Below are positions 11,060 through 23,524 of a DNA stretch of 64,000 nt, piece after piece; position 1 is the first letter of the stretch, and each line of letters begins with the position of its first letter. A program made the translations under genes and the position numbers. This DNA is from Hirundichthys speculiger. Taxonomy: Eukaryota > Chordata > Actinopteri > Beloniformes > Exocoetidae. Below the pieces are notes generated by a model. That model made no database searches. It saw nothing but the letters and a program-made list of their open reading frames with translations, and was not told the DNA's origin. The stretch lies in NCBI GenBank assembly GCA_018398805.1, contig JAGFBZ010002260.1:868001-932000 (forward strand). The letters are read 5' to 3'.

Positions 11060-12190
11060 CTTCTAGACCGCAACTTCGGACCATTTAGACGTAGAGCTGG
11101 CCCGGTGACAGACTCTGGCAGACAGAAGCTGAACCAACCTGGGGGATCTAACAGAACTCAGGAAGGATCTCATCCACCCCCGGAGTCCTGCCACCATGCA
11201 GCTTCTTAACTGCCTTGGCGACCTCAGCTCCAGTAATGGACAAATCCACCTCAAAGTCCACTGGCTCAGCATCTTCTATGGAAAATGTGTTGGTGGGATT
11301 GAGAAGATCCTCGAAGTATCCTTTCCACATTTACAGTTGAAGTCAGCAGCACCCACCACCACTATACACAGTGTTGGTGAAGCACTGCGTTCCCCGCATG
11401 AGCGGTCTGACAGTTTGCCAGAATCTCCATGGAACCGACTGAAAGTTGTTTTCCATGGCCTCACCTAACTCCTCCCACACCCGGGTTTTTACCTTAGAGG
11501 CCGTAAAGGCTGTGGCCCGTTTGGCCTGTCGATACGTGCCTGCTGCTTCCAGAGTCCCACAAGCTAACCAAGCCCGGTAGGACTCCTTAAGCCTGACAAC
11601 CTCTCTTACCCGAGGTGTCCACCACCGGGTTTGAGAATTGCTGCAACGGCAGGCACCAACGAACTTATGGCCACAGCTCCGGTCAGCTGCTTCGGCAATA
11701 GAGGTGCAGAACCTGGCCCATTCAGACTCAATGTCCCCAACCTCCCTCAGAATGTGGTTGGTCTGACAAGTTCATCTGCCAGACGTTCCCAGCAAACCCT
11801 CACTACACATTTGGATCTATTGAGTCTGACCGGCATTCTCCCCCACCATCTGATCCAACTCACCACCAGGTAGTGATCAGTTGACAGCTCTGCTCCTCTC
11901 TTCACCCAAGTGTCCAAAGCATACGGCGCAAATCTGATAATACGACCTCAAAGTCAGTCATTGACCTACGGCCAAGAGTGTCCTGATGCCACATGCATTT
12001 ATGGAGACTCTTCTGTTTGAACATGGTGTCTGTTACTGACAAACTGTGACTAGCACAAAAGTCCAACAACAAAACACCACTCAGGTTCAGATCAGAGAGG
12101 CTGTTCCTCCCAATCACACCCCTCCAGGTACCACTGTCATTTCCCATGTGAGCATTGAAAGGGCCCCAGCAGAACAAAGAAGTCCCCATT
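11060..12190 (-). mobile_element. APE-RT LINE fragment (endonuclease to start of RT)
   Basis: Read on the minus strand from 12190 downward, the segment shows an AP-endonuclease motif (GPFNAHMGNDSGTWRGVIGR, where an intact copy has GDFNAH). Next comes DFCASHSLS and WHQDTLGRRSMTDF, then the linker region, then WKGYFEDLLNPTNTF and GGRTPGVDEILPEF at the start of the reverse transcriptase. It is broken by several stops and frameshifts and lacks the rest of RT and the 3' end. The clade (RTE-like or CR1-like) cannot be settled from this piece. Confidence 0.7.
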
Positions 12191-12429
12191 AGGGGAGGCA
12201 GGACCTTGTTTTATTTGTTTTTATTATTATCTGAAGATGAAAATATTGGAAAATATAAATTAAACACTGACGTTTGAATGTAATCTGTGCTGGTTAAATT
12301 CTCCCTCCTCCTTTAAAACTTTTTTAATTGCTAATACCATCTCTGACATTATATTTTGCGTTAAGTTGTGTCTGAAAAAATGACGGTTTGCTAAATCTGA
12401 ATAGTGCATAGCTGAAAGTTCCAGACTGT

Positions 12430-12550
12430 CGACCTGTCCAGGGTGTACCTCTGCCTTTCGCCTGAAGAGAGCTGGGATGGGCTCCAGCAGATCGCTGTGA
12501 CCCTGCAGAGGATTAAACAGGCATAGATAATGGATGGATGGATGGATGAA
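12430..12550 (+). repeat. Teleost interspersed repeat fragment ('gacctgtccaggtg' family)
   Basis: The sequence 'gacctgtccagggtgtacct' followed by 'gagctgggatgggctccagc', '...gattaa...gcatagataatgg' and short (GGAT)n is a very common fish repeat. The same family recurs at 26350-26655 (+) and 31860-31980 (-). It is about 120 bp here and non-coding. Confidence 0.7.
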
Positions 12551-13732
12551 AGTTCCACCTCATGTTTCTGTCTGTTATCCAGTGAATGTATTATCATAAA
12601 AGGGAATGGAAATCTACCGACACAAATATTTTGGAAGCAGATTTTCCGAAACATCGCATTTTTTGATCAAATCTAAATGATGACAGACATAAATGTCTAT
12701 TATTTTGTGGGTGCTTTTATTGAAGTTAATGATAGTAATACTTATAGATCAAAACACAGGTTCAGAAAACATTTTCTTTGAACAATTCACACAACTTTTT
12801 TTGTTGTGTGTTTTATGTGAACTCTTAAACTTTTAAATATTCGATTGATGTTGAATGTGGGTTTTATTGTTCCAAACTATATTTAAAATTTTGTCAGATA
12901 AAATGTAAACTCATCCATATGTTATAGTGGATATCTGTAATGACAGTTCTGATAGGTAAGAATGTCATTTTTCTTTAATGGTTTATAAAATATCTGTCTA
13001 TATATTTTGTACCAAGTTGTGACTGAAGAAAATGAAGGTATATTTCTAAATGTGAAAACTGCAGAGATTTCAGTTACTTGCTCCAGAAAAACACTTTCAA
13101 CACTGGTCCCAAGAATTTGTGCTAAGATGAGCAAGCTAAAAGATGGTGTCTAGATTTAACTGAGAATGTAGTACTTTCTATGGTGAAGATTTAAAACAGC
13201 TTTTAATTTTGAAAATCCTGTCATTTAAATAATTTTATAATCAAAGCAAAATTAAAGATATGAAGAGCAAATTCCTGTTAAGGTGAAAGGTCATGTGCAT
13301 ATCAAATCTACACAATTCTCCTCTGAACCGTCAAGGTAATTAATTAGATTGTATTTTTGGTGAGGCAGTTAGATTAATATATATTGTAGGCAGATGTCTG
13401 CCTTTAATTTTGCACGAGACCATCTTATATCTGTGTTAATACTAAAAAACATAGTAAACAGACAAAGGAACAGTAGGTGTTGCTATTAAGAAATATTCCT
13501 CATTAAAACTAAGTGAGAATCTGACTTATTAAAGGCCTGAGCTCATGTAGCATTTGGATAACTTTGTAACTCATGAAATAAGCTCATTGCTTAAAAATTA
13601 ATGATATTGCACAAACTGCATTATTTCTAACCTACAATTATAAAGTTATGATGTTTTTTAGTCAATAACTATGCTAGTAACAGTGCAACTGTCGTATAGT
13701 GTAAGTGGATCAATGACAGCCATCTAAGATTA
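12551..13732. other. AT-rich non-coding DNA
   Basis: No coding frame of note and no clear element boundary. The stretch is strongly AT-rich with scattered ATTTA and TTTAAA words. Confidence 0.4.
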
Positions 13733-13790
13733 GATTCAACGTTGTCATTGCACGTGTAAAAGTACAGGGCAGCGAAATGTAGTTGAGCAT
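13733..13790 (+). repeat. LINE 3' tail fragment
   Basis: The stretch 'cgttgtcattgcacgtgtaa' then 'aagtacagggcagcgaaatg' resembles the 3' tail of fish L2-type LINEs, in which a 'ttgtcattgcac...acaacgaaat' block is widespread. It is short and isolated. Confidence 0.45.
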
Positions 13791-13879
13791 CTAACCAGAA
13801 GTGTGATAAGAAGCACGTGCAGGATATACTGTATTATTTAATAATATGTGCAGGTTAAGGCAGAATGATAGGCATCAAG

Positions 13880-14215
13880 CTGAAAATGTTCTGAGGCAAA
13901 ATGGAAAACTGTTCCGTGGTCAGATGAATCAAAAATTGAAAATGTTTTTTGAAACCGTGTGGACTAATGAGGAGAGACCATCCAGCTTGTTATCAGAAGA
14001 TCTCTTTTCTCTGTATCTCTGATGGTTTGGGGTTGCATTAGTGGCTGTGTTGTACACAATAATCTCACCCCGTTCCAACTTTTATTTTTAGAGGTGTTGC
14101 TGCCATCAAAGTCAAAATGAGCTAATATTTTCTATGAAATAGTATAAAAATTTCTCAGTTTCACCATCTGATACATTCTTTATAATCTACTGGGAATAAA
14201 ATATGTGTTTAGTCA
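13880..14215 (+). mobile_element. Tc1/mariner-type element, 3' part (degraded)
   Basis: The stretch contains 'aaatggaaaactgttccgtg' and 'gtcagatgaatc' (the WKTVPWSDES catalytic-aspartate region), 'tctctgatggtttggggttg' (LMVWGC), and then jumps to the 3' non-coding part with 'gttccaacttttatttttag' and 'gtcaaaatgagctaatattt'. Most of the catalytic core is deleted. It pairs with the 5' part at 8372-9300, as judged by family and orientation. Confidence 0.55.
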
Positions 14216-17200
14216 GATTTGGTACATAACAGAACTTTTTAAATCAGAAATAAAGAGATTTTTCTGATCATGTATTTAAAGCACAAGTACATCTTTGTAG
14301 AATAGGATATTAATTTTTTTTTCTTTTAACTTTGGTCGCTCAAGTGGAAGGTCAACAGACTTTGAACTTTCACTTGTTCTGCAGTATTTTTCATATTGTT
14401 TTCTTTTTGCAGTCAGTGGGAGGTTTGATCTTTGCTCCACCACTCTGCCTCATCTCTGAAACTAAACCGATGACTTTAAACAGTAAATGAGTATTCTTAC
14501 TGCATTTTCTTTAGAAATGTCAATCGAAGTCTTTGTAACAGTGAAATATTGAACTGTATGTTCAGCATAAAGCCAAACACGACGATGTGAAATTTAGAGA
14601 TAAAATCCCTAATGGGATTGTTCATATCTCACCGAGACATTCGGTCGCCCTTTTCTCTGGGAACTAAATCTTTCAAAGAGAGCTGGATAAACGGATGAAA
14701 CAGATGCAAGCCTAATTAGTTCAGGAAGACATCAGCATGTGCATCTTGGCTCTATCTGAAACCGTCGCTGTCAGATGGTGTCAGCATCCACCTGGTACAG
14801 AAGAGCCAGGCAGACACGTGAGCCGACCGACAGGTGCCTGTGTGGGAGGAATAATGGATTAAAATTGCTGGCATAAAATGTTATAAAGCCAGTAAAAGTG
14901 CAATAACACGGACTGCGGGACGGTATTATGTCAACAAAAGGAAGGATCACATGTGACAGTGTAGCGCTTATAATAAAACGCTTGTCAATCGTACCCAGTC
15001 AAAGAATGAGATGAGATGTTTAGGGCCAGTTTTTCTCAGAGGTGTTAGGCCTGCTTTATGGAAAAGAAAACCCCACAAATTATGTTAAAAGAGAAAGAAA
15101 GAGAAGCAAAGGAAGGAAAAACATGGCTGAATTTTACAACTGGAACCAACTGTTTTCCTGAAGCTGGCACAAGAACAGCTTCAGGATCAGCTCGGATCCC
15201 TTACTCCTGAGTTGTACATTCCCTCGTTGAGAATGATGAGCTGGCGTTGGTCGTTTGTCCGCTGGAAGTGCAAAATAAACAGTAGTTTGAATTTTACAAC
15301 TTCTAGTCGGGAGTATCTTAACAGTAAAACTCCACGGTCACTTGGTGGATGATCCGCTCACATGTGTTTAAATAAAAATCAAAGATAAAGAGACACAAAG
15401 ACTGAATATCCTTTATATTCAAATCCTAAAAGCACAGAGCACAATTTTGCATTTTATGTTGTAAAGATATCAGGATAAAAATGTCTCTATTATATATTTA
15501 TCAACAGATCAGCTCCATACCTCATGTTTTACATTCACACACTTAACAAAAGTTGAAAACTTTGAGACTTTGGGGTGAATCATAGCACGGCTGTCGCTTT
15601 TGTGGTCCCCTCATCCTGATGATTCAAATTCATTATTTTGCCTTTTATTAAGGAAACAAAACAAGGTGAATTAAAGCACTTTCTAGAGCTTTTTTGTTTG
15701 TATCCAGCAGGTGTGCAGAGACGCCGCATGACTCAATAAGGAAGAGGAATCAATACTCTGTCGCTCATTAAATGAGTTTTCAGGACATTTATCCCTCATC
15801 TCTTCCACTGCACTGCGTCTGCCTCTTCCTTTCACAATAAATGCTTCCTGTTTTCAGCTCATGAAGTTAAAATGTAGAACTCACAGAACATGACAGCAGG
15901 TGAGATAAAATCTCTATTTGACTTCTGCACTTTATGCTCAAAGTGGAAAGAAGAAGATTTTTCCACAAAGCAGTGATCCTGGAATGTTAATACAAAAGAA
16001 AGACAATTTGATGGATTTAACAACAGAACGTATGTTTTTTTTCGAACACACCAAATGATATCAAAAACTCGATTTAATCAAATTGATTCGATTCAAGAGT
16101 TAGCGATCAGTGAGACGATATCGTGTGTTGATTAAACAGAATCTCTTCCAATAATATCAAATTGCAGTAACTAGTTAATCTATCATGTCACATTTTTTTT
16201 AATTTCTGGATTAAATTAATCAATTCAATGATAATCTGTTCCTTTAATTAAAAAAAATACACATAAGTAGTGATAGCATGTATTGATGACAATCACGTGT
16301 ACAGATATCCGATCGATATTTTCTTTTTCGTGTTGATCATTTATCATTTTATTGGTGCACTGATATACATAGATGGATCAATACACTCCCAGATCTCACT
16401 ATTAGACAAATACAGCTTCATATGACTTCATTTGTGTTAAATAAATAATGGTACACTGAAAAAAGTTACATGGTGTTATTTGTTAGGTTACATTTACCTA
16501 ATACAAAAACTCACTATGATCACATTATCTTATGTTTTTACACATAAATTTGGTTTTTAATTATGTAATTTTGATCATTTAATCACTGAGGTGGAATGTT
16601 GCTTTTTTAAATAAAATCACTTATATTTCTTGTACTTAAATAGAATACAGAATGATGGGAATGAGGCTGCTGTTGTTTATTTTTATTCATTTAAACTTAA
16701 ATTATGCTGGTTAATTCATTGATCATTTCACGAACTGATCAGTGGGAGTTCAGCAACAAAGTTTAGTCCAGGTTGTAAAAGGTCTTCTGTTGCCAGAAAA
16801 TCCAGCCTGAGAAAGTGGATGTAAATTAAGTATAAATCTCTCACTAAAAAGCGAGTGAGCTACCTGTATGCACCTGCAGCCATGTTCTGTCCCAAATGAG
16901 ATTAACCAGCTGTCCTTATTGTTCAGCCGTTATTGTCTGAAAAAAAAATGGCTCGTAGGCAGTTTACGTCAGAAGAGCAGATCAAAATCTTCAGTACATT
17001 TGATCTCAGTGAAAACAGATCTCTGGAAGAAGTCAGTCAATAAAGTCTCTCAAAAAGGTTAATAAAATGATGAAGAATTAGGAGAAGTTGTTCCAACAAA
17101 GCAAAAGCGAAACAACAAAGAAAGGAAGGGGTCCAGTCTGGACAAATTGCCAGTCCATTGCAAGGGCAAAATATAAACAAACCATCTACAACCTGAGCCT

Positions 17201-17860
17201 TTAAAAATAATATACTCATCAAACGTTATAATCTATATACAGTATATGACACTTATCTAACTTTTTTTTTTCCTGTTTCAAATTCTATGCAATTATTATA
17301 ATACACTACACATATTATGAACATTGAATGAAACCTGAGAGCAAACCAGTCCAGAGGTTTGCTCCTCTTCTGCCTCCTCTAAGAGGGACAGTTATATGAC
17401 CTCAAATCAGTATCATAATTAATGGAACATGTTACCTTGATTATGATTAGTGAGTGATTATTTCAGTATTGTTTTGTTTTTTGCCCACATAGATCACTGA
17501 CAAGGGGTTTTCTGAAAATATGCTCAACTATTATACAGTTATTTTTCAAACAAAATACATTTTAAAACAAGTGAAAGGAAACGCACACAGATTAACTATC
17601 AATAGTCATTAACTGAATATTTCAAATAACAGAAACAATGGAAATAACTGACTTGGCTTGTATTACGTCGGTTAGATGGTTTGAATGTCGGTTTCTGATC
17701 ATTTTCGGTGAACTTCTCAGCCCTGAGGTCAGTGCAGTGCTCCTGTCCGCCGCTCCGCCTGAACTCCTCCAAACCTGCAGGTGGCGCAGTGAAGCCTCGA
17801 GGGTTCAGAAGTGGTTGAAGAAGAAAGGCAACATGTCGTAATGCAGCAAGGAGATTTATC
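14216..17860. other. Long stretch without a convincing gene
   Basis: Mostly AT-rich. About 14640-15010 is less AT-rich and motif-dense (TAATTA, 'ataataaaacgc'), with the texture of conserved non-coding DNA, but this is unproven. A possible short terminal exon on the minus strand lies at 15187-15261 (listed separately). Around 17130-17165 there is a short piece of the teleost repeat ('gtccagtctggacaaattgc'). The last 200 bp before 17860 are GC-richer and probably belong to the pars2 promoter and 5' UTR. Confidence 0.4.
15187..15261 (-). CDS. Possible short terminal exon of an unrecognised gene
   Basis: On the minus strand a good acceptor (T-rich tract ending in 'cacttccag') precedes 24 codons and a stop: the peptide starts RTNDQRQLIILNEGMYNSG and ends VRDPS. 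The composition is protein-like and the acceptor tract is good, but I found no companion exon in the 2.6 kb upstream on this strand. It may be chance or a last exon whose partners I missed. Confidence 0.2.
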   Translation of the reverse strand, partial: RTNDQRQLIILNEGMYNSGVRDPS

Positions 17861-17935
17861 AACAAAGTCAAAATAGTCCTTTTTGTTCACTCGCTCGTAA
17901 TCTTGTTGAGTCAACCTTACAGTAGTCATCTCCAG
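17860..17935 (+). other. Likely 5' UTR exon of pars2
   Basis: A strong donor (CATCTCCAG|GTGAGT) ends at 17935 in GC-richer DNA. An acceptor ('ctgaaactgaag') lies at 18982, 16 bp before the pars2 start codon at 18999. Human PARS2 is understood to have a non-coding first exon, so this arrangement is expected. The 5' limit is a guess. Confidence 0.4.
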
Positions 17936-18998
17936 GTGAGTTCTGTGTTTTGTTGTTTTATATTTGCATGCGTGTCGTTTCTGTGTAAAAGCTGGGGAGG
18001 ATTATTTTAACTCGCTTTGAATGTATAACGTCTGTTTTACCGCATCACTGAGGGAACTTGCACTTTAGATAAAAAATTAGATGAGTTTAACTGTCAGGCC
18101 TGATTAATACTGAGTAAATTCTCTAAACTGTTAACCATCAGCGTGTCAGTTCTGTCTTTATTATTTACTTTAGCATAGGAGCTATTATTAAAAATTATTT
18201 TTGAAAGAAATTAGGTAACTATGTCCCACAATTCCTTGCTTCTAACCGAGTAATGTAAATGAACAGGAAAGTAGATTTGAGTGAACAGCTTGTGACAACA
18301 AGCTTTTGATAATAATTAGCTTTTGCTTCATTTAGTTATTTGAATTATCAGCCTTGTTAATTTAATGTAATACTGTTTTGAAAAATATGATAGTCTGTGT
18401 GAACTAACATGATAAGAAGACATGAAATAACATACCTCATGCCCTTTGTGATAAATATTTGATAAACACCATCAGTTCCATTACTGTATGACACTTATTT
18501 TATAAGTCCCTAATGAACTTATCCCACCATCTCCCCTTTACTTCATGTTGTTGTCCATTAAGGTAAATGAAAGGTATTTAGAAAAAGAAACTTTTTCTGT
18601 GCTTGGCTGTAGCCAAGCTGCAACCATAACCAGCATCTACAGTTCATGAGCTCATGTGTCACAATACACCTCAGTCATCAGCCTTGAGCTGGACAAGAAT
18701 TTATTAAAATGTATCACAGTAGAAACTGTTTCTGATATTTTGATGTAGGTCATTATTATGACAATGTGAAGAAATTTGCTTGATGGTAATGTCATGTTTC
18801 TTATTAATTAATATTTCCCAGCCCTACCTCATATGTTCTTTATGATCATAATAAATCTAAATGTCAGTGGTAACAGGGAAGTAAAGCAAAAGTAGCCTGC
18901 AAAAAAAAAAATAATAATAATAAATCTAACAATGAACCATTATCTCACATTAATTTGTGTCATATTTTCTCTGAAACTGAAGCACATCTGGATGTGTC

Positions 18999-21865
18999 AT
19001 GGAGCCCACGATGCATCAGATATGGAAGAGAGTCTTTCAGCATCACCACAAAACCCTTCTTCTTCCAAAGAGGAACCACTCAGGGCATGCTGAGCACACA
19101 GCTGCCCCTGCCTCCAACCAGTCAAAATATATCAAGCCCACCCATCTGGTATCTCGTCTCTACCAGCCTTCCAACCTGCGTGATGTGGGACAGGACAGCC
19201 GGCTGGCAGGGGAGATGACCTGTAAGAGTCAGAGGCTCATGCAGCAGGCTGGACTCATCCATCCATCCAATCCAGGGTGCTACTACTACCTCCCTGCCAC
19301 TGTCCGCTCCATGGAGAAGCTTGGTGGGTTTTTATTTTCACAGGAGGGATTATGATGTAAAGTGGAATGCAATTGTTTTGACATATTACTGCAAAGTAGA
19401 AGATGAGCTGAGCTCTAAAAGACATAGACAAGGAGGTAACACTATTCTCATCATTTTTATCAATTATTTTTGGTTTGTGTATTTTGAGGAGAAAAAAAAA
19501 ATGGCTCAAAGTCATCATTACAAAAGAAAAAGTGGTACATATTTTTAAAGCCATGACCCAACAGTTAGTAGCAAGTTGTTTCTGCCGAGCAGTCAGAAAA
19601 TTAAACAGTATCCACAAAGCAATAAAAGACTAAGAGGATAACTAAGCATTCCCAGAAACTTGTCCTTAGTTCCTAAAGTAATAAAGAAATCAGTTAACAG
19701 GAACCGTGGAGGTGAAGTTGAGGTCTTGGAGGATAAAAAGAAGAAAAAACACTCAACAACTGAGGAAATGCTCATAGGATTACTGAAGTGGCAAATTGAA
19801 TCTCTGGTTTTGCTGTAAGGGAGCTTTAGAAAGATTTCATAGTTGTGTTACACTGTTCTACTTAACAAGGACCTACTTTAAAGATCTCACAGCACTTTGA
19901 TGGATAATAAAGCCTCAAAAATGTAATAGTGAATATCTAAATAATGCATCGGGACAGCAAGTCCTAAGATTGAAAAAAAAAAAAAAAGTTTAGCCATAGT
20001 GGTCGAAGTTGTGTTTGGAGAGAATAGGATGTAGAATTGAAGAAAACAATATATTTCCTGTTGTTAATGTGAGGAAAGGAGAGGGTTGCGGACAGTGGCT
20101 CTTTAGTTGGTGGAAACTAAAGTCACACTCTATGGAAGACTTTCTGAAAAAAAATACTAGAAATTAAATTAAAATGGTTTCTACAGCAAAATAGTGAGAA
20201 AAAAATCCACAGTGGATTTCCTTAAGAGGTGGAACATAAAAGTTTCACCACAGCCTTGACAGTCTTTTAGTATCAAAATCTGTGGATAGGCCATAGAAGA
20301 ACAGTTGTATGCTGTTGTATGTAGTTATATGGAGTATGGCTGATGTGCCTCAGGAAAAAAAAAAAGTAGTCTTCTTGTGTGAACAATGAGAGAAACAATA
20401 ACTGGTTACAAAATAACAACAAGGGATCTTGCAACCAGGGATGTTGACTGCATTGAAAAACAAAACCATTTACATTCAGTATTATAATTCTGGAAAAGCA
20501 TACAGGATTACATTATATCACACCATCAAATGAAACAATTACAGTGTATAATAGAGAAATTGTAAGTTAGGGTTATGGTTAGAAGCTCTAATGTTGTTTC
20601 CATGTGTTATCTGTGTCACATTAAAAAAAAAACAGGTACGAGTGATTGACCAGGAAATGCAGGGGATTGGTGGCCAGAAGCTGGACATGCCCAGTTTGTG
20701 CTCAGCTGATCTCTGGAAAACCAGTGAGCGCTGGGATTTGATGGGAAAGGAGCTGTTCCGCTTGAAAGACCGCCACGGTGCCGACTACTGTTTGGGTCCT
20801 ACGCACGAGGAGGCGGTGACCACCCTTGTTGCTCATCAGGCGACTCTCTCCTACAGGCAGCTGCCTCTGCTTCTTTACCAGGTGAGCTCTCAGCCTCAAA
20901 TCTCCAGTATATTTATTATAAAAAAGCTCTAAATTTTACATTGTGATTTATTTTATTTTATTTTTATTTTTTTAAATCGATAGATCACTCGCAAGTTCAG
21001 AGACGAGCCAAAGCCAAAGTTTGGTCTCCTGCGAGGTCGCGAGTTTTACATGAAGGACATGTACTCCTTTGACGTGAGCGAAGAAGCTGCTCATCAGACG
21101 TACGAATCTGTGTGCCACGCGTACATCCAGCTCTTCAACCGACTGGGCCTGCGCTGTGTTCAGGTGCAGGCCGACACGGGGAACATCGGCGGCACACTTT
21201 CCCACGAGTTCCAGCTGCCAGCAGAGATTGGCGAGGACCGGCTTCTTGTATGTGGGAACTGCTCCTTCTCTGCTAATGTGGAGACTTTATCACCAGACAG
21301 AACTGATTGTCCACAGTGCAAGAGTGGAGTCCTGGCAGAGTCCAAGGGTATAGAAGTGGGTCACACCTTTTACCTGGGTAAAAAGTACTCCCATATCTTT
21401 AAAGCCACCTTCAGCAATCCCCAGAACAAGTCTGCTGTTACTGAGATGGGCTGCTATGGTCTTGGGGTGACCCGCATTCTTGCTGCAGCTGTCGAGGTTA
21501 TGTCAACAGAGGAGGGGGTCCGCTGGCCGGGTCTCATTGCGCCCTATCAGGTTTGTGTTGTACCCCCTAAAAAGGGGAGCAAGGTGGACGATGCAACAAT
21601 CCTGGCAGAGGAACTCGTCCACTGTTTGGAAGGGGCTCTTCCTCGTTTGAGAGGCGAGGTTGTCCTTGACGACCGCACACAGATGACCATTGGAAAGAGG
21701 CTGAAGGATGCCTACAGACTGGGCTACCCGTACGTCGTCGTCGTAGGACAGGAAGCTCTGGCCGAAACACCAAAGTTTGAGGTGATCTGTCAGCAGACGG
21801 GTGAGACAGTATTTCTCAGTAAAGATGGACTTCTAGGTCTGCTGCAGAATGTGGAAACTGTATGA
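18999..21865 (+). CDS. pars2: Prolyl-tRNA synthetase, mitochondrial (PARS2)
   Basis: Charges mitochondrial tRNA-Pro with proline in the matrix. Exons are 18999..19322 (or 19323), 20636..20881 and 20984..21865; together about 483 aa, against about 475 in human. Exon 1 carries a basic N-terminus suited to mitochondrial import and then MTCKSQRLMQQAGLIHPSNP. Class II motifs are clear: LGPTHEEA, motif 2 (FRDEPKPKFGLLRGREFYMKD, split as FRDE...GREF), and motif 3 GCYGLGVTRILAAA. The C-terminal anticodon-binding domain ends NVETV. The exon 2/3 junction is a clean phase-0 GT/AG. The exon 1/2 junction is odd: a donor exists at CTTG|GTGGGT and an acceptor at ACAG|GTACGA, but joining them shifts the frame by one base (see findings). 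An AATAAA lies at 21953-21958. Next gene, ttc4, is 1.7 kb downstream on the same strand, as in human. Confidence 0.93.
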
Positions 21866-21952
21866 TTATAAACTTTGAATCTGCAAAAAAAAATGTTCTT
21901 ATATGTTTGTGATGTGTTTAAGGTGATGGGCAAAGAATGTAAAGTCCTTAAT

Positions 21953-21958
21953 AATAAA
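21953..21958 (+). terminator. Polyadenylation signal of pars2
   Basis: AATAAA lies 88 bp after the pars2 stop codon in the expected orientation. No competing signal lies closer. Confidence 0.6.
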
Positions 21959-23262
21959 ATACACACTGGATAAAACTTGCTGCTAAAGTAGTGTCTTAAT
22001 AATGGACCTGGGACATTGACTCAGTAACAGTCATAAAGAGAAAAGCCACAGCTTCATTGTTTTAAGTCTCATTTACTAATGCTAATAATACAGTCTGCCG
22101 CTGGTGGTTACTTTATTTCTGCTTCCAACAACTGCCGTGCTACAGTGTATAGATTCAATAAATACATTAGACAGTGGTGTAATGAAGAAAAGTGTCAGCA
22201 GAGGTAAGGAGCAAAAAAATAAATAGGACCTGTAGGAAAAGAATGAATTAATCCAATAACTCATTGTTGATCAGGTAAATCCTAAGAGGATATTTCTGAT
22301 AAAGCACTTTCCATTGTCATAATTATTTTATAATCTTTGTGTATCTAAAATACATTTTCATAGCAGATAATTTGACAAAGCAGAAAATAATATTTGACAG
22401 AACAGAAAATGGATGTAATAAGCACCAACAATGATTCAGTCAATAGCAAACTTGGTTTGCAGTTTAAAAAAAAAAAAGAATCCCAATAGAAAGATCTATG
22501 TATATTCTTTTAATAAAGATTCATTTATTTATTTTTTCTTCAAATAATACAGAACTTTGAGCTATTTAAATGTGTTTTTGTATTTTTTTTTCCACTAAAT
22601 GGTGGACTTTTTTTTAATTAATTGGCTGATTTACTAAATAGATGAGTGAAATTTTCTGCTGCATTAAAAAAAGTAACTCAAGTTCTATAAATGTAGCTTA
22701 TTGAATGTTTTTAAATTGATGTTATTTCTCTTTCATGTACGTCACCTTGGATATATAATTATATGTTCATACTCTTTAACATAGAGGGGTAGCACTGTGA
22801 CATTTCTCACTATTATTTGAATTTTTGTAATCAAACTAAACAGTACAATACTAAATAAGATTAACAATAATAAAATGAACACATGATGGTCCATATAAGC
22901 AAAGTAATAGATAAGAAATTAACTCCATCTCGTCCAACATTAAAATGCTGCTTCCACATCAACACATCAGTATACTCGGAGTATAAATCACAAGTTTCAT
23001 CACATTACAATTTTACTTGATAAACTGATATATGATTTGATGCTTACTGATATTACAAAGTCTTCCACTTCCATTCAAAGTAAATCACAGTAAGTTATCA
23101 TTTCACATTTGTATGCCTGGGTTCAACAAGACAGTTAAATTAATGATAAAAAAAAAAAAAAAAAAACCTACGAAAGGCCACTGGACAACATTTACTGAGT
23201 CGATGTTTTCATTCTGTATCAATACTATTGGTTGTATTGTACTATTGATCATTCATCATTTA

Positions 23263-23263
<1 letters not shown>
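21959..23263. other. pars2-ttc4 intergenic DNA
   Basis: AT-rich, without a coding frame. It holds several A or T runs, such as the A run near 23148-23166. The ttc4 promoter should lie at the right end, just beyond the GATA tract. Confidence 0.4.

Positions 23264-23319
<56 letters not shown>
23264..23319 (+). repeat. (TAGA)14 microsatellite
   Basis: Fourteen uninterrupted copies of the tetranucleotide TAGA, equivalent to GATA, end about 205 bp upstream of the ttc4 start codon. A perfect array of this length is likely to be polymorphic. Confidence 0.95.
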
Positions 23320-23524
23320 CTGCCACGCTGACGGAATTGCCTTCGGAACTATGAGTAATTATTTAGTTTCCACACGGACTGCTATACCGCTGTACCGCTA
23401 ATGCACATGTGTAAACAAGGCGAATCTTGTAACGTTGAGCGACTTCGTTTTCAGCGATTGTAACATTATTATCGAAGACTTTTAAAATAAAAAAATCCGC
23501 CCGCAAGCATTTATTTAAGCCAAG

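Noticed and set aside
23264..23319. CRISPR-like regular repetition
   Set aside because: It is a simple tetranucleotide microsatellite in a vertebrate genome, with no spacers.
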